NCBI RefSeq assembly: GCF_000424145.1
Contig: NZ_AUJI01000031.1
Location: forward strand, 1 to 64,000
Direction of reading: 5' to 3'
DNA from: Butyrivibrio sp. AC2005
GTDB lineage: Bacteria; Bacillota; Clostridia; Lachnospirales; Lachnospiraceae
DNA: 64,000 nucleotides
This document shows, in pieces, positions 52,343 to 60,632 of this stretch (position 1 is its first letter; every line of letters starts with the position of its first letter). The notes under the pieces are model-generated. The model did no database searches, had not been told where the DNA came from, and was given only the letters and a program-made list of their open reading frames with translations. Made by a program: the position numbers and the translations under genes.

Positions 52343-53227
52343 TTATTTTGCGATTAAAGGATTTGTAAACATAGCGACATCAACAACTTTTCTGTCGTAA
52401 TCCTTTGCGTAGAACTGGATGCTGTCTGATACATAATAGCCTTTATCACAGTTATAATCATATGCTACGTCGATTACGTTGCCATATGAATCAAGAAGGA
52501 GAGTTGTTACGTATCCGGGTGTCATGTAGTCCTCAGATTTAACAGTATAGTCAATCTGGTAATATCCATTGATATCTGTGGAAAAAGACCAGTCACCTTC
52601 CCAATAAGTGCTTTCGCCATATGTTTTGGGTAATTCAATGCTATCCCAGTGAATCTCTCCGGTCGGTGTGTTGTCACAGTATATTGCTTTTGCGATTGTG
52701 TTACCGGGTCTTATTGCTTCCTCATAGAATGAAATATCTGCAATTTCCTGTCCGTTCTGTCCCTTGGCATATCCTGTTGCAGAGAAGGTTACATCCTCGT
52801 TATAGATATTTGTAATAGCTACTAAAAGATAAGGATATCTGCCTTCCTGATAAGGAGCTACGGAAATAATGATTCCATCCATTCCCTTAGGTGAATACTG
52901 TACACCCCAGTTAACCTTTGTGTAGTCGGTGTCAAGTTTATTAAGGATTGACTGCTGTTCTGTAGTGAGATAGGAGCTGCTGCTTAAAGTTGATTTTTCT
53001 TTTCCAATAAGAGCCTTATTTCCGGTAGTTGTCTTATTCTCAGTAGTTGTCTTGTTCCCGGTAGTTGAATTGTTTCCTGTGATTGTATTGCTCTCAGTAG
53101 TTGTCTTGGGCTGTGATGACGGGTAGAAGTAACCCGCTGCTGATACCTTAACATCACATGTTGTCATACTAAAAACTGTCATTGCCATACATAAAACACT
53201 CATAAGCTTTTTGTTCATTCTTTTCAT
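52343..53227 (-). CDS. Secreted protein with Thr/Asn-rich linker, unknown
   Basis: This 294-residue exported protein has a signal peptide ending near 'VSAAGYF' (about 31). A low-complexity stretch follows (about 40-72) built of 'TTGNK/TTENK'-like units, then two beta-rich domains ('DGIIISVAPYQEGRYPYLLV', 'AKAIYCDNTPTGEIHWDSIE'). A Cys at 24 sits in 'MTTCDVK', but the following residues do not make a good lipobox. No enzyme motif is seen. The Thr-rich linker is typical of cell-surface proteins. It converges with the M13 peptidase gene, which is possibly unrelated. Confidence 0.7.
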   Translation of the reverse strand: MKRMNKKLMSVLCMAMTVFSMTTCDVKVSAAGYFYPSSQPKTTTESNTITGNNSTTGNKTTTENKTTTGNKALIGKEKSTLSSSSYLTTEQQSILNKLDTDYTKVNWGVQYSPKGMDGIIISVAPYQEGRYPYLLVAITNIYNEDVTFSATGYAKGQNGQEIADISFYEEAIRPGNTIAKAIYCDNTPTGEIHWDSIELPKTYGESTYWEGDWSFSTDINGYYQIDYTVKSEDYMTPGYVTTLLLDSYGNVIDVAYDYNCDKGYYVSDSIQFYAKDYDRKVVDVAMFTNPLIAK

Positions 53228-53357
53228 ACCTTTTTCCCTCTTTTCTTCTTTCTTGTTTTTGTTTGTATTTAGCTGGTTTATTTGCGCTCTTACCTTATAT
53301 ACAAACGACGTAGGAAAAATGTTGCAAAGAATTAAAAAAATTTTTTAAAAATTTTTT

Positions 53358-53519
53358 TCAGCCGCCTTCTCCCTGAACAACGGTACCATTTCCATTTTCA
53401 TCATAGACAGTTCTTATAGGCTCTTCAAAGTTACAGCCGGGGTAGGCATCAGTTATTCTTATTACGTTTCCGGATATGAAAACAATCCGAAGAGTCTCAT
53501 AAATCTGTCTTTTTTGCAT
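53358..53519 (-). pseudogene. Short frame, probable C-terminal remnant (53 aa)
   Basis: A 53-codon frame (ATG at 53519) reads 'MQKRQIYETLRIVFISGNVI', 'RITDAYPGCNFEEPIRTVYD', 'ENGNGTVVQGEGG'. The composition is convincing protein, but there is no ribosome site. Its style resembles the end of an exported protein. Family unknown; either a relic or a small gene. The AT-rich tract at 53330-53357 separates it from the secreted protein's leader. Confidence 0.35.
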
Positions 53520-53593
53520 CTGATTAATGGTATTATTAGGAAAAGTGAACCTGATTTATTGTTTGTTATCGTTTCATCAAGGAGGTACATACA

Positions 53594-54172
53594 ATGAAGT
53601 TTTTGGAAGATAAGATTTTGTCGGATGGTAAGGTATATCCCGGCAACATTCTTAAAGTAGACAGCTTTTTAAATCACCAGATTGATGTCGGTATTCTTGC
53701 AGCTATTGGCGAAGCGTTTTATGAACAATATAAGAATAGGAATATAACAAAGATTCTTACGATAGAAGCTTCCGGAATAGCCATTGCCTGTGCTGTTGCA
53801 AATCATTTTGAGGTACCGGTTGTGTTTGCAAAGAAGTCGAAGAGCCTTAACCTGGGGGATGACGTGTATGTATCAAGAGTCAGTTCCTATACCTACGGAA
53901 AGGAATACGACGCAACCGTAGCAAGGGATTATCTGTCATCTGATGATCACGTGCTGATAGTTGATGATTTCATTGCAATAGGTAATGCCATGAAAGGCTT
54001 GATAGAGATCTGCGATCAGGCAGGGGCAAAGGTCGAGGGAATTGGCATCTGCATCGAAAAAGGCTTCCAGAATGGCGGGGATGACCTCAGGCAGATGGGA
54101 TATGATGTTACTTCGCTCGCAATAATAGATGAAATGGATAATGGAAGGATTGTATTCCGAAATCAGGAATGA
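53594..54172 (+). CDS. xpt: Xanthine phosphoribosyltransferase
   Basis: This 192-residue purine salvage enzyme makes XMP from xanthine and PRPP. The family N-terminus is 'MKFLEDKILSDGKVYPGNIL'. The PRPP-binding loop is 'VLIVDDFIAIGNAM' (about 122-135), and 'TIEASGIAIACAVA' and 'KKSKSLNLGDDVY' line the active site. The ribosome site AAGGAGG precedes the ATG. No purine riboswitch is visible in the short leader. A 40-residue membrane peptide gene follows 22 bases later. Confidence 0.95.
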   Translation: MKFLEDKILSDGKVYPGNILKVDSFLNHQIDVGILAAIGEAFYEQYKNRNITKILTIEASGIAIACAVANHFEVPVVFAKKSKSLNLGDDVYVSRVSSYTYGKEYDATVARDYLSSDDHVLIVDDFIAIGNAMKGLIEICDQAGAKVEGIGICIEKGFQNGGDDLRQMGYDVTSLAIIDEMDNGRIVFRNQE

Positions 54173-54194
54173 TTCCGACGGGAGGTAAAGGTTA

Positions 54195-54317
54195 ATGGCA
54201 TTTATAGGCATTCTGATAATAGATATAGTCCTGATCTGGATGCTGGCAGCTGTATTTGCTGTGATATTTGCGATTGTCAGGCTTATAGCCGGCAGAAAAA
54301 GGAAGAGAAAAGGCTGA
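54195..54317 (+). CDS. 40-residue single-pass membrane peptide
   Basis: GGGAGG lies ten bases before an ATG opening a 40-codon frame, 'MAFIGILIIDIVLIWMLAAV' then 'FAVIFAIVRLIAGRKRKRKG'. It is one long membrane helix with a strongly basic C-terminal tail, so the N-terminus should face outside. It is probably co-transcribed with xpt. No known family; the good ribosome site and clean topology support it. Confidence 0.6.
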   Translation: MAFIGILIIDIVLIWMLAAVFAVIFAIVRLIAGRKRKRKG

Positions 54318-54326
54318 AAATCTTAG

Positions 54327-54632
54327 CTAAAGCCGTATTTCTCTGATAGTATCGAAACTTATATCAGTAGTAACAACCGTGAGGTATCGGGCATCCTTTC
54401 TGATGCCCGATAATATTCCGGTCTTCTTTACATAGGCGCCGTAATCATAATAGATAACTGAGACCATATCGCCTACTTTAAGAGTAGAGAGCTGGTAATC
54501 AAGATAATCCAGTGCTTCATCTGACAGAACAGCTTTTTCTACTTCAATTCTCTCTTTTTCTCTGAGTGCCTCCTCAAACCCTTTTAATGCTGCAAAGGGC
54601 TGGAACTGGCTTGCTCTGTCTGTTCTGGGCAT
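54327..54632 (-). CDS. YolD-like protein
   Basis: The 101-residue protein is taken from ATG 54632, since AAAGGAGC precedes it; the upstream GTG frame would read through the ribosome site. It opens with the family mark 'MPRTDRASQFQPFAALKGFE' and has a small beta-barrel ('LKVGDMVSVIYYDYGAYVKK', 'YLTVVTTDISFDTIREI'). YolD-like proteins often accompany Y-family DNA polymerases and may modulate lesion bypass. No polymerase gene is next to it here, so it appears orphaned. Confidence 0.8.
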   Translation of the reverse strand: MPRTDRASQFQPFAALKGFEEALREKERIEVEKAVLSDEALDYLDYQLSTLKVGDMVSVIYYDYGAYVKKTGILSGIRKDARYLTVVTTDISFDTIREIRL

Positions 54633-54783
54633 AGGTGCTCCTTTCACATATGTATTCGTGCGATAACAGATGCGCTAATCGAACTGATGTTCTTTTATGA
54701 TATACCTTTATTTTTTCGGTTTCAAGAGCCTGTTTTATTAAATTTTTCTTGGAAAAAACAATAATCTACAGAAAGGAATTCTT

Positions 54784-55443
54784 ATGCCGGTTTATCGGAT
54801 TGATAATAAGAAAATAATGTTCCCGGATCCGCGCCTTGCTGAAGATGACGGGCTTTTGGCTATTGGGGGAGACCTTTGTGTTGACAGACTTGTTTTGGCC
54901 TATAGCAATGGAATATTTCCATGGTATGCAGATGGGGATCCGATTTTGTGGTGGGCACCAAAAGAGAGGTTCATAATCTGCCCATCTGAAATACATGTGT
55001 CACATTCGATGAGAAAATTTTTTAGGAAGCATGAAATATCTATAAGAATTAATAGGGATTTTGCGGATACCATGCATAGATGCCGGATGAAGCGTGAGAA
55101 TACGGAGGAAGGCACATGGATAAATGATGATATGGAAGCTGCTTATAAGAAACTCTGTGACAATGGGCTGGCTTTAAGCGTTGAATCATTTATTGATGGA
55201 CAGCTGGCAGGCGGACTCTATGGAGTCAGCCTTGGCAGATGCTTTTTTGGTGAGAGTATGTTTTCTGACATGGAAAATGGTTCAAAGGTGGCATTGATAT
55301 TGCTATCCAAAATACTGGAAGACAATGGATATGTAATGATTGATTGTCAATTTGAGACTGAGCATCTTAAGAGCATGGGAGGAAAAAAGATAAGCTTTGA
55401 AGAGTATAAGGCCCTTCTTGCCGAGGGATTGAATCATGCGTAA
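54784..55443 (+). CDS. aat: Leucyl/phenylalanyl-tRNA-protein transferase
   Basis: This 219-residue enzyme adds Leu or Phe from tRNA to N-terminal Arg/Lys, feeding ClpAP-type N-degron proteolysis. Motifs are 'FPDPRLAEDDGLLAIGGDLC', 'YSNGIFPWYADGDPILWWAP', 'TWINDDMEAAYKKLCDNGLA' and 'GGLYGVSLGRCFFGESMFS'. The length is normal. The ribosome site AGAAAGGAATTC precedes the ATG. Single gene with a strong terminator. In Firmicutes this gene is not universal, so it is a useful lineage mark. Confidence 0.95.
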   Translation: MPVYRIDNKKIMFPDPRLAEDDGLLAIGGDLCVDRLVLAYSNGIFPWYADGDPILWWAPKERFIICPSEIHVSHSMRKFFRKHEISIRINRDFADTMHRCRMKRENTEEGTWINDDMEAAYKKLCDNGLALSVESFIDGQLAGGLYGVSLGRCFFGESMFSDMENGSKVALILLSKILEDNGYVMIDCQFETEHLKSMGGKKISFEEYKALLAEGLNHA

Positions 55444-55460
55444 GATGACGCCTTTAAGAA

Positions 55461-55499
55461 ACCGCCACTATATTATACCGGTATAGTGGCGGCTTTTTA
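55461..55499 (+). terminator. Terminator of aat
   Basis: Perfect stem CCGCCACTATA / TATAGTGGCGG (55462-55472, 55482-55492) is followed by TTTTT. Confidence 0.9.
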
Positions 55500-55613
55500 C
55501 AATTTACTGGTATCAAAAAGTCATAGCTACAAATGGCGCAGATATGAAATAATATTTGCATAGGATTAAGAAGGTATTTTGGTAAATCATAAGATTTATT
55601 GGAAAGGAGAAAT

Positions 55614-56117
55614 ATGGGACTGTTTGATAAGTTTAAGAAGGAAGAAAAGGTGACGGTAGAGTTTCCGATAACGATGAAGGCTACAGCAGAAGGAGAATTA
55701 GTAGCGATGAAGGATATACCGGATCCGGTTTTTTCACAGGGTATGGTTGGTCCCTGCGTTGGGATAGAGCCTGCTAAAGGTACGGTTGCTGCTCCGTGTG
55801 ATGGCAAGATAGCAACTCTCTCCGACACACTCCATGCATTCGGAATGGAGGTACCCGGAGGAGTACAGCTCCTTGTGCATATCGGTATTGATACTGTCAA
55901 TATGAAGGGTGAAGGCTTTAAGGCATTTGTAAAGGCAGGTGATACTGTGAAGGCAGGCCAGCCTATTGTGGAGGTGGATCTTGATAAGGTAAGGGAAGCA
56001 GGCCATCCCACAGTGATCATGACAATAGTGCAAAATGCCGGCGAATTTAAAAACGTATCATTCAAGGAACAGGGACAGGTAGCTTTCTCTGATGACCTTA
56101 TCACGATTGAAAACTGA
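55614..56117 (+). CDS. PTS glucose-type EIIA component
   Basis: This 167-residue single-domain EIIA (Crr-like) is taken from ATG 55614, six bases after AAAGGAG; the frame from 55599 adds residues without similarity. It passes phosphate from HPr to an EIIB/EIIC. The beta-barrel holds the two active-site His: 'SDTLHAFGMEVPGG' and the phosphorylated one in 'LLVHIGIDTVNMKGEGF'. It stands alone without a transporter gene, so it may serve a distant permease or a regulatory role. A PtsI-like tail fragment lies just behind it. Confidence 0.9.
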   Translation: MGLFDKFKKEEKVTVEFPITMKATAEGELVAMKDIPDPVFSQGMVGPCVGIEPAKGTVAAPCDGKIATLSDTLHAFGMEVPGGVQLLVHIGIDTVNMKGEGFKAFVKAGDTVKAGQPIVEVDLDKVREAGHPTVIMTIVQNAGEFKNVSFKEQGQVAFSDDLITIEN

Positions 56118-56151
56118 TCAGTTTTTTAAACAGTAATATAGAAAGGCAATA

Positions 56152-56241
56152 CCTTTTGACAGTGATGTGAAGATTCTGTTTGGCGGTAACAGAGAGGGCA
56201 TTCCGGTAGGAATGTGTGGAGAAGCCGCTGCAATTGAATAA
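56152..56241 (+). pseudogene. Possible PtsI (PTS enzyme I) fragment
   Basis: A start-less frame reads 'VKILFGGNREGIPVGMCGEA' and ends in 'AAIE'. 'IPVGMCGEAA' matches the active-site Cys region of PTS enzyme I. About 30 residues remain, without the rest of the protein. Its position next to an EIIA gene may be chance. Confidence 0.3.
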
Positions 56242-56244
56242 AGC

Positions 56245-56805
56245 TCATGAGTAGAGTAGCTTCAGATCATATTGGGAATTACAATTGATCAATTCTTTTG
56301 CATTGCCATTAAACTCATAACGCTGGCAGGATAGCCTATCAAGAAAGGCTCTGACTGCCAGCTTTTTTGCGGTCAAGAGTTCTTTTAGAATTGACGTGGA
56401 ATCAGTTCTGTAAACAGCGATGAGAGGCTCATCCTTGCCATCATGGGACAATATAGTAGCATCATAGCCTCCGGAAAAATGCTTATCCAGAAGGCTATCC
56501 AGTGTTTTTGGTGATATAAGCGGCACATCAACGCTGAGCACAAGCGCGTTACTGCATTTACATTCCAAAAAGCAGGAATAGAGACCTCCAAGCGGCCCCA
56601 TGTCAGGTATTACATCCATTATGTGGTGGGCATATGGAATAGGTGAAGATTTACCTGAAACATAGACTCTGCCTGCGCCAAGGTCCCTGAGTTTATCTGC
56701 CTGTATCTGAAGGAAGGACTTTCCGTCAAAAACAATCTCCGACTTGTCCGTTCCCATTCTTTTACTTTTTCCCCCTGCTAAAACAATTCCGTCAAACTCA
56801 TTCAT
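56245..56805 (-). CDS. mobA: Molybdenum cofactor guanylyltransferase (MobA-like)
   Basis: This 186-residue nucleotidyltransferase attaches GMP to molybdopterin. The nucleotide-binding N-terminus is 'IVLAGGKSKRMGTDKSEIVF' (7-26). 'IMDVIPDMGPLGGLYSCF' and the metal-binding Asp in 'NALVLSVDVPLISPKTLD' follow. The length is normal. No other Mo-cofactor gene is close. The assignment is to the MobA family; related nucleotidyltransferases for other molecules share these motifs. Confidence 0.85.
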   Translation of the reverse strand: MNEFDGIVLAGGKSKRMGTDKSEIVFDGKSFLQIQADKLRDLGAGRVYVSGKSSPIPYAHHIMDVIPDMGPLGGLYSCFLECKCSNALVLSVDVPLISPKTLDSLLDKHFSGGYDATILSHDGKDEPLIAVYRTDSTSILKELLTAKKLAVRAFLDRLSCQRYEFNGNAKELINCNSQYDLKLLYS

Positions 56806-56969
56806 TTAAAACCTCAATACTCACTATATTTTTCATATTCAGATTATAATATATTGATAATATTTTGTTACAACAAAAAGTTGTATCATATTAGTACATA
56901 GGTGATAGGCATCGGAGAAAATATTTTGTATTGTTAAAAAAAGCTTATTTTTAGGAAGGAATATCATCA

Positions 56970-57149
56970 ATGGAAAGAAAATATCCTAATCTTTGTAAAA
57001 CAATCACATTAGGCCGCACTACTTTTCGAAACAGAATGTTCAGCGCACCTATGGGCGGTACTGATATAACAAACGATGGCTGTATCGGACCGAAATCAGC
57101 AGCCTTTTATGAACTTAGAGGAATGCGAAAGAAAAGCCTCACGGTATGA
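56970..57149 (+). pseudogene. Old-yellow-enzyme/2-enoate reductase, only the first ~53 residues
   Basis: A ribosome site AGGAAGGAAT precedes an ATG that opens a 59-codon frame matching the start of NADH:flavin oxidoreductases ('MERKYPNLCKTITLGRTTFR', 'NRMFSAPMGGTDITNDGCIG', 'PKSAAFYELRG'). It then runs straight into a terminator hairpin and stops. Normal proteins have 640-670 residues. The beginning is intact and the remainder has been cut away, leaving a mini-gene with its own start and terminator. Confidence 0.8.
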
Positions 57150-57170
57150 AAAGAAACCGTGAGGTTTTTT
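57131..57170 (+). terminator. Terminator fused to the truncated oxidoreductase gene
   Basis: Perfect stem CCTCACGGT / ACCGTGAGG (57137-57145, 57156-57164) then TTTTTT. The stop codon of the fragment lies inside the loop. Confidence 0.9.
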
Positions 57171-57306
57171 ATTTCATAGAAAATTCTTATGCAATAAAAA
57201 GATGTGAGTCCTGTCATATGGACATTTGTTGGACATACTATGGTATGCTGTATATGATAATGTTGAGAATCTAACTGATTTTTGATAACAAAGGAGAATT
57301 ATTCTT

Positions 57307-59319
57307 ATGAGGCTTTCTTTAAAAAGGATTATTACATGCGGGGTTATTTCAACCATTATGGTAGGGGTATTATTTTTCGCTAACTATGAAAATAGTAATG
57401 CTTCAGAACAAAAAGTTGATAGAGTTATTTCCAAAATGTCAATGGACGAAAAAATATCGCAGATGATAATTCCGGCTTTTCGCACCTGGAATGAGGAAAA
57501 TGTTACCGATCTGAATGAAGCTGTTGAAATTAGGGAAGCGCTTCAAAAGCATCAGTATGGAGGGGTTTTACTTTATGGTTCAAACATCACCGGTAATGAA
57601 CAGGTAACAAGACTTGTTCATGATCTTCAGGAAAACAATATGCAGATGGAAGGAGTGTCTACGCATATTCCTTATTTTATGCCTTTAGATGAAGAAGGAG
57701 GAATAGTTATTCGTCTTACTGCCGGAACCCGTATGACAGGCAACATGGCGATAGGTGCAACTAAAGATGCTACGGCTAACAGTGAAAAAACCGGCGAACT
57801 GCTTGGGGAAGAGCTCGCTGCCGCAGGTTTTAATGTGGATTATGCTCCTGTAATTGATGTAAACAATAACCCTGATAACCCTGTTATTGGAACAAGATCA
57901 TTTTCTGATAATCCCGAAAAGGTCATGGAGCTGGGAATAGCCTATGCTGATGGGCTTTCCAGGCATAATGTTATTGCAACTTATAAGCATTATCCGGGAC
58001 ATGGTGACACATGTACCGACAGTCATATAGGAACACCTTCAATAGAGAAGACATATGAAGAATTATCTGAAATGGAGCTAATTCCATTTAAAAAGGCAAT
58101 TGAGAGCGGAGCTGACATGATTATGACAGCTCATATAACATATCCCAAGATAGATGAGCAATATACTTTCGGGGATGGAAAAACAAAGGGATATTATCCT
58201 GCAACTATGTCTAAAAAGATGGTAACCGATATTTTGAGAACAGATCTTGGATTTGAAGGAGTGGTTGTTACAGACGCACTTGAAATGGATGCCATACGTA
58301 CGGCAGGACTTGTTCCCGGAGAAATGGATTCAGTAGAATACAGAGTGAACATTGCTGAAAAAGTAATAAATGCGGGTGTTGATATTCTGCTTTTGCCCGC
58401 TGATATGAATAGCCCGGAGATAGTAAAATTTTATGATGACTATATAGCCGGAATTGCTGAGAAAGTTAAAGATGGGGAGATTAGTGAAGAGAGAATAGAT
58501 GAGAGTGTAAAACGAATCCTTTTACTTAAAGAAAAATATGGAATATTTGATCCAAGTAGAAACAACAAGACTACTGATGACATAGATAGTCTGGTTGAGA
58601 AGAATAAAGCAATAATCGGGTCTGAGGAACATCACGAAATAGAGATGGATATGGCAAGAGAAGCCATAACTCTTGTTAAAAATGATAAAAGTATTCTTCC
58701 TCTTAAAAATGATAAAAAGAGCATTTTTGTATTAGGAAGGCTTGAAAATGATGAAAAAACCTTAAGCTATGTACTTAAGGAAATACAAAAAGATGGATAT
58801 ATTGATAAGCAATCCGATGTTAATATTGATTTTTACTATGATTCCTCAGCAGAAGAGAAGCTTCATTATACAGATGAAATGAGGGAAAAAATCAATTCGG
58901 CAGATGTGGTTTTAGGTTTTTCATATGCGTCGGGAAGCAGCGCACTTGATAAAGAAGAGGCACAGTATATCGCACTTAGCAGCGCGATTGACGATGTACA
59001 TAAGGCAGAGGGTAAATTTATTCTTATTAGTGAAAATCTTCCTTACGATGCAGCAATTTATCAGGACGCTGATGCAATAATTCTGGCATATATGGGCTCA
59101 GGACTTAGTATTGATCCTACTGACAGATTTAGTGATATAGGTACAACAGCCAGTAATGCCAATATAGAAGCTGCAATTGAAACAGTTTTTGGAAAAAATA
59201 GTCCTACAGGTACTCTTCCGGTAAATATTCCAAAGGTTGGAGAAGATAATAACGGTAAACTATATTACGAGAAAGATTACCTATACAATAGAGGGTTTAG
59301 ACTAAATTATTCAAGGTAG
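57307..59319 (+). CDS. GH3 beta-N-acetylhexosaminidase / glucosidase (NagZ-like), membrane-anchored
   Basis: This 670-residue protein has a hydrophobic N-terminal helix (about 8-27) acting as anchor or signal. The GH3 barrel (35-400) contains 'KHYPGHGDTCTDSH' (Lys227-His228 onward), the motif of NagZ-type N-acetylglucosaminidases with the catalytic His/Asp pair. The nucleophile Asp is in 'GVVVTDALEMDAI'. A second alpha/beta domain follows (about 440-665, 'MAREAITLVKNDKSILPLKN'). It probably releases GlcNAc from wall or glycan fragments outside the cell, which could feed the nag pathway at 34608-36549. Ribosome site AAAGGAG. Confidence 0.85.
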   Translation: MRLSLKRIITCGVISTIMVGVLFFANYENSNASEQKVDRVISKMSMDEKISQMIIPAFRTWNEENVTDLNEAVEIREALQKHQYGGVLLYGSNITGNEQVTRLVHDLQENNMQMEGVSTHIPYFMPLDEEGGIVIRLTAGTRMTGNMAIGATKDATANSEKTGELLGEELAAAGFNVDYAPVIDVNNNPDNPVIGTRSFSDNPEKVMELGIAYADGLSRHNVIATYKHYPGHGDTCTDSHIGTPSIEKTYEELSEMELIPFKKAIESGADMIMTAHITYPKIDEQYTFGDGKTKGYYPATMSKKMVTDILRTDLGFEGVVVTDALEMDAIRTAGLVPGEMDSVEYRVNIAEKVINAGVDILLLPADMNSPEIVKFYDDYIAGIAEKVKDGEISEERIDESVKRILLLKEKYGIFDPSRNNKTTDDIDSLVEKNKAIIGSEEHHEIEMDMAREAITLVKNDKSILPLKNDKKSIFVLGRLENDEKTLSYVLKEIQKDGYIDKQSDVNIDFYYDSSAEEKLHYTDEMREKINSADVVLGFSYASGSSALDKEEAQYIALSSAIDDVHKAEGKFILISENLPYDAAIYQDADAIILAYMGSGLSIDPTDRFSDIGTTASNANIEAAIETVFGKNSPTGTLPVNIPKVGEDNNGKLYYEKDYLYNRGFRLNYSR

Positions 59320-59346
59320 TTTTTTCCTAATTAAGGTTGCCCTAAA

Positions 59347-59431
59347 GTATATAAGAGTATATACTCAAAGAAAAAGTATATAGGAGTATATAGAAGTATA
59401 TATAAATTTCAAAAGTATATAAGAGTATATA
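59347..59431 (+). repeat. Helically phased GTATATA array before ATPase gene 2
   Basis: GTATATA starts at 59347, 59357, 59376, 59386, 59396, 59415 and 59425. Steps are 10, 19, 10, 10, 19 and 10 bp. Most are preceded by AA or GA. Seven units span 78 bp and the last one starts 22 bases before the GTG. The array before gene 1 has seven units over 79 bp, with the last one 21 bases before its ATG. Confidence 0.85.
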
Positions 59432-59446
59432 AGAAGGGAATGTGTT

Positions 59447-60493
59447 GTGAGCAAGAATCCTTTTGTTCTAAACTTTGGTAAAGTTCCTACTCAATATATA
59501 AGCAGGGAACTTATAATTGATGAAATTGTACAGGAAATGACTGATGAAGACACTCAGAATAATTGTTTTATGCTTACTGGTACAAGAGGAAGCGGCAAGA
59601 CTGTTACTATGACAGAAGTTGAGCAGAAAATATTGGAATCTGATGATTGGATAGTTATCAGACTGAATGCTGAACGAAACATGCTTGAGAGTCTTACAGG
59701 AAAACTCTATGACAGTAGAGAATTTATGACGAAATTTGTTGATGCAAATCTTAATCTATCAAAGTTTGGCATTGGCTTAAACATCGCTGCCAAGTCGCCG
59801 GTAGCTGATATTGAGTCTGCATTGGAAACAATGCTAAAAGAACTTCAGAGAAAGAAGAAAAAACTACTTATCTCAGTCGATGAAGCATCTAATACTCCTT
59901 CAATGCGAGAGTTTGCCAGCAGCTTTCAGATTCTGCTTAGGGAAAACCTTCCGATTTTTCTTCTTATGGCTGGACTTTATGAAAATATCAGTGACTTGAA
60001 GAACGAAAAAAATCTGACATTCTTATATCGTACACCGCAGTATGAGATGGAACCGCTTAATCTTACCCTGATTGCTGACAGATATTCTAAGCTGTTTGAT
60101 ATAGATAACGGTAAAGCTATGAACATGGCTATAGTTACTAAGGGTTATCCCTTTGCATATCAGGCCATGGGAAAGTATGTATGGGAAGATGAAAATCATG
60201 AAATGACAGAATCTGTACTGATAAAATTCGATGAAGCTTTGAGCCACTATGTCTATAAGAAAATGTGGTCCGAGCTTTCAGAAAAAGACAAATGGTTCAT
60301 GTCTTATATAGTCCAAAAAGATGCCATGCCTGTTGCTGAACTTCTTGAAATGACCAAGCAGAAAAAGAATGAGTTCTCTCAATATAGAGAAAGATTAAGG
60401 GATAAAGGACTTATAGACGTATCAGACCGTGGACTTATTAAAACCAAGTTACCACGATTTGATATCTTTGTAAAAAATGAGAGGCTGAGATAA
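59447..60493 (+). CDS. P-loop ATPase with C-terminal winged helix (ORC/STAND-like), copy 2
   Basis: This 348-residue paralog of the gene at 40632 shares the same plan over its whole length. It opens 'MSKNPFVLNFGKVPTQYISR'. Walker A is 'GTRGSGKT' (45-52) and Walker B 'LLISVDE' near 140. 'GIGLNIAAKSPVADIESALE' and the terminal winged-helix-like 'ELLEMTKQKKNEFSQYRERL' follow. It begins with GTG at 59447, eight bases after AAGGG. An overlapping ATG is out of frame. The phased GTATATA array directly upstream suggests that the protein binds there and controls itself. Role unknown. Confidence 0.75.
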   Translation: MSKNPFVLNFGKVPTQYISRELIIDEIVQEMTDEDTQNNCFMLTGTRGSGKTVTMTEVEQKILESDDWIVIRLNAERNMLESLTGKLYDSREFMTKFVDANLNLSKFGIGLNIAAKSPVADIESALETMLKELQRKKKKLLISVDEASNTPSMREFASSFQILLRENLPIFLLMAGLYENISDLKNEKNLTFLYRTPQYEMEPLNLTLIADRYSKLFDIDNGKAMNMAIVTKGYPFAYQAMGKYVWEDENHEMTESVLIKFDEALSHYVYKKMWSELSEKDKWFMSYIVQKDAMPVAELLEMTKQKKNEFSQYRERLRDKGLIDVSDRGLIKTKLPRFDIFVKNERLR

Positions 60494-60516
60494 TAATAGA
60501 ATAAATGAATATGTGA

Positions 60517-60603
60517 CCTTTTATTGCAGATGAACTTGAGATGAATGTATCATGGCTTTCTACTGTTTTTGCAAGAGAGGTCGGGTCATCAGTATCAGAC
60601 TAA
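60517..60603 (+). pseudogene. AraC-type helix-turn-helix remnant
   Basis: A start-less stretch reads 'PFIADELEMNVSWLSTVFAR' then 'EVGSSVSD' before a stop. It matches the first helix-turn-helix of AraC regulators ('IAxxLxMNxSYLSxLFKxxx G'). About 28 residues remain. It sits between the ATPase gene and the aldo/keto reductase gene. Confidence 0.6.
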
Positions 60604-60632
60604 TTATCTGATAAGTTTAGAAAGGAAAAGTT

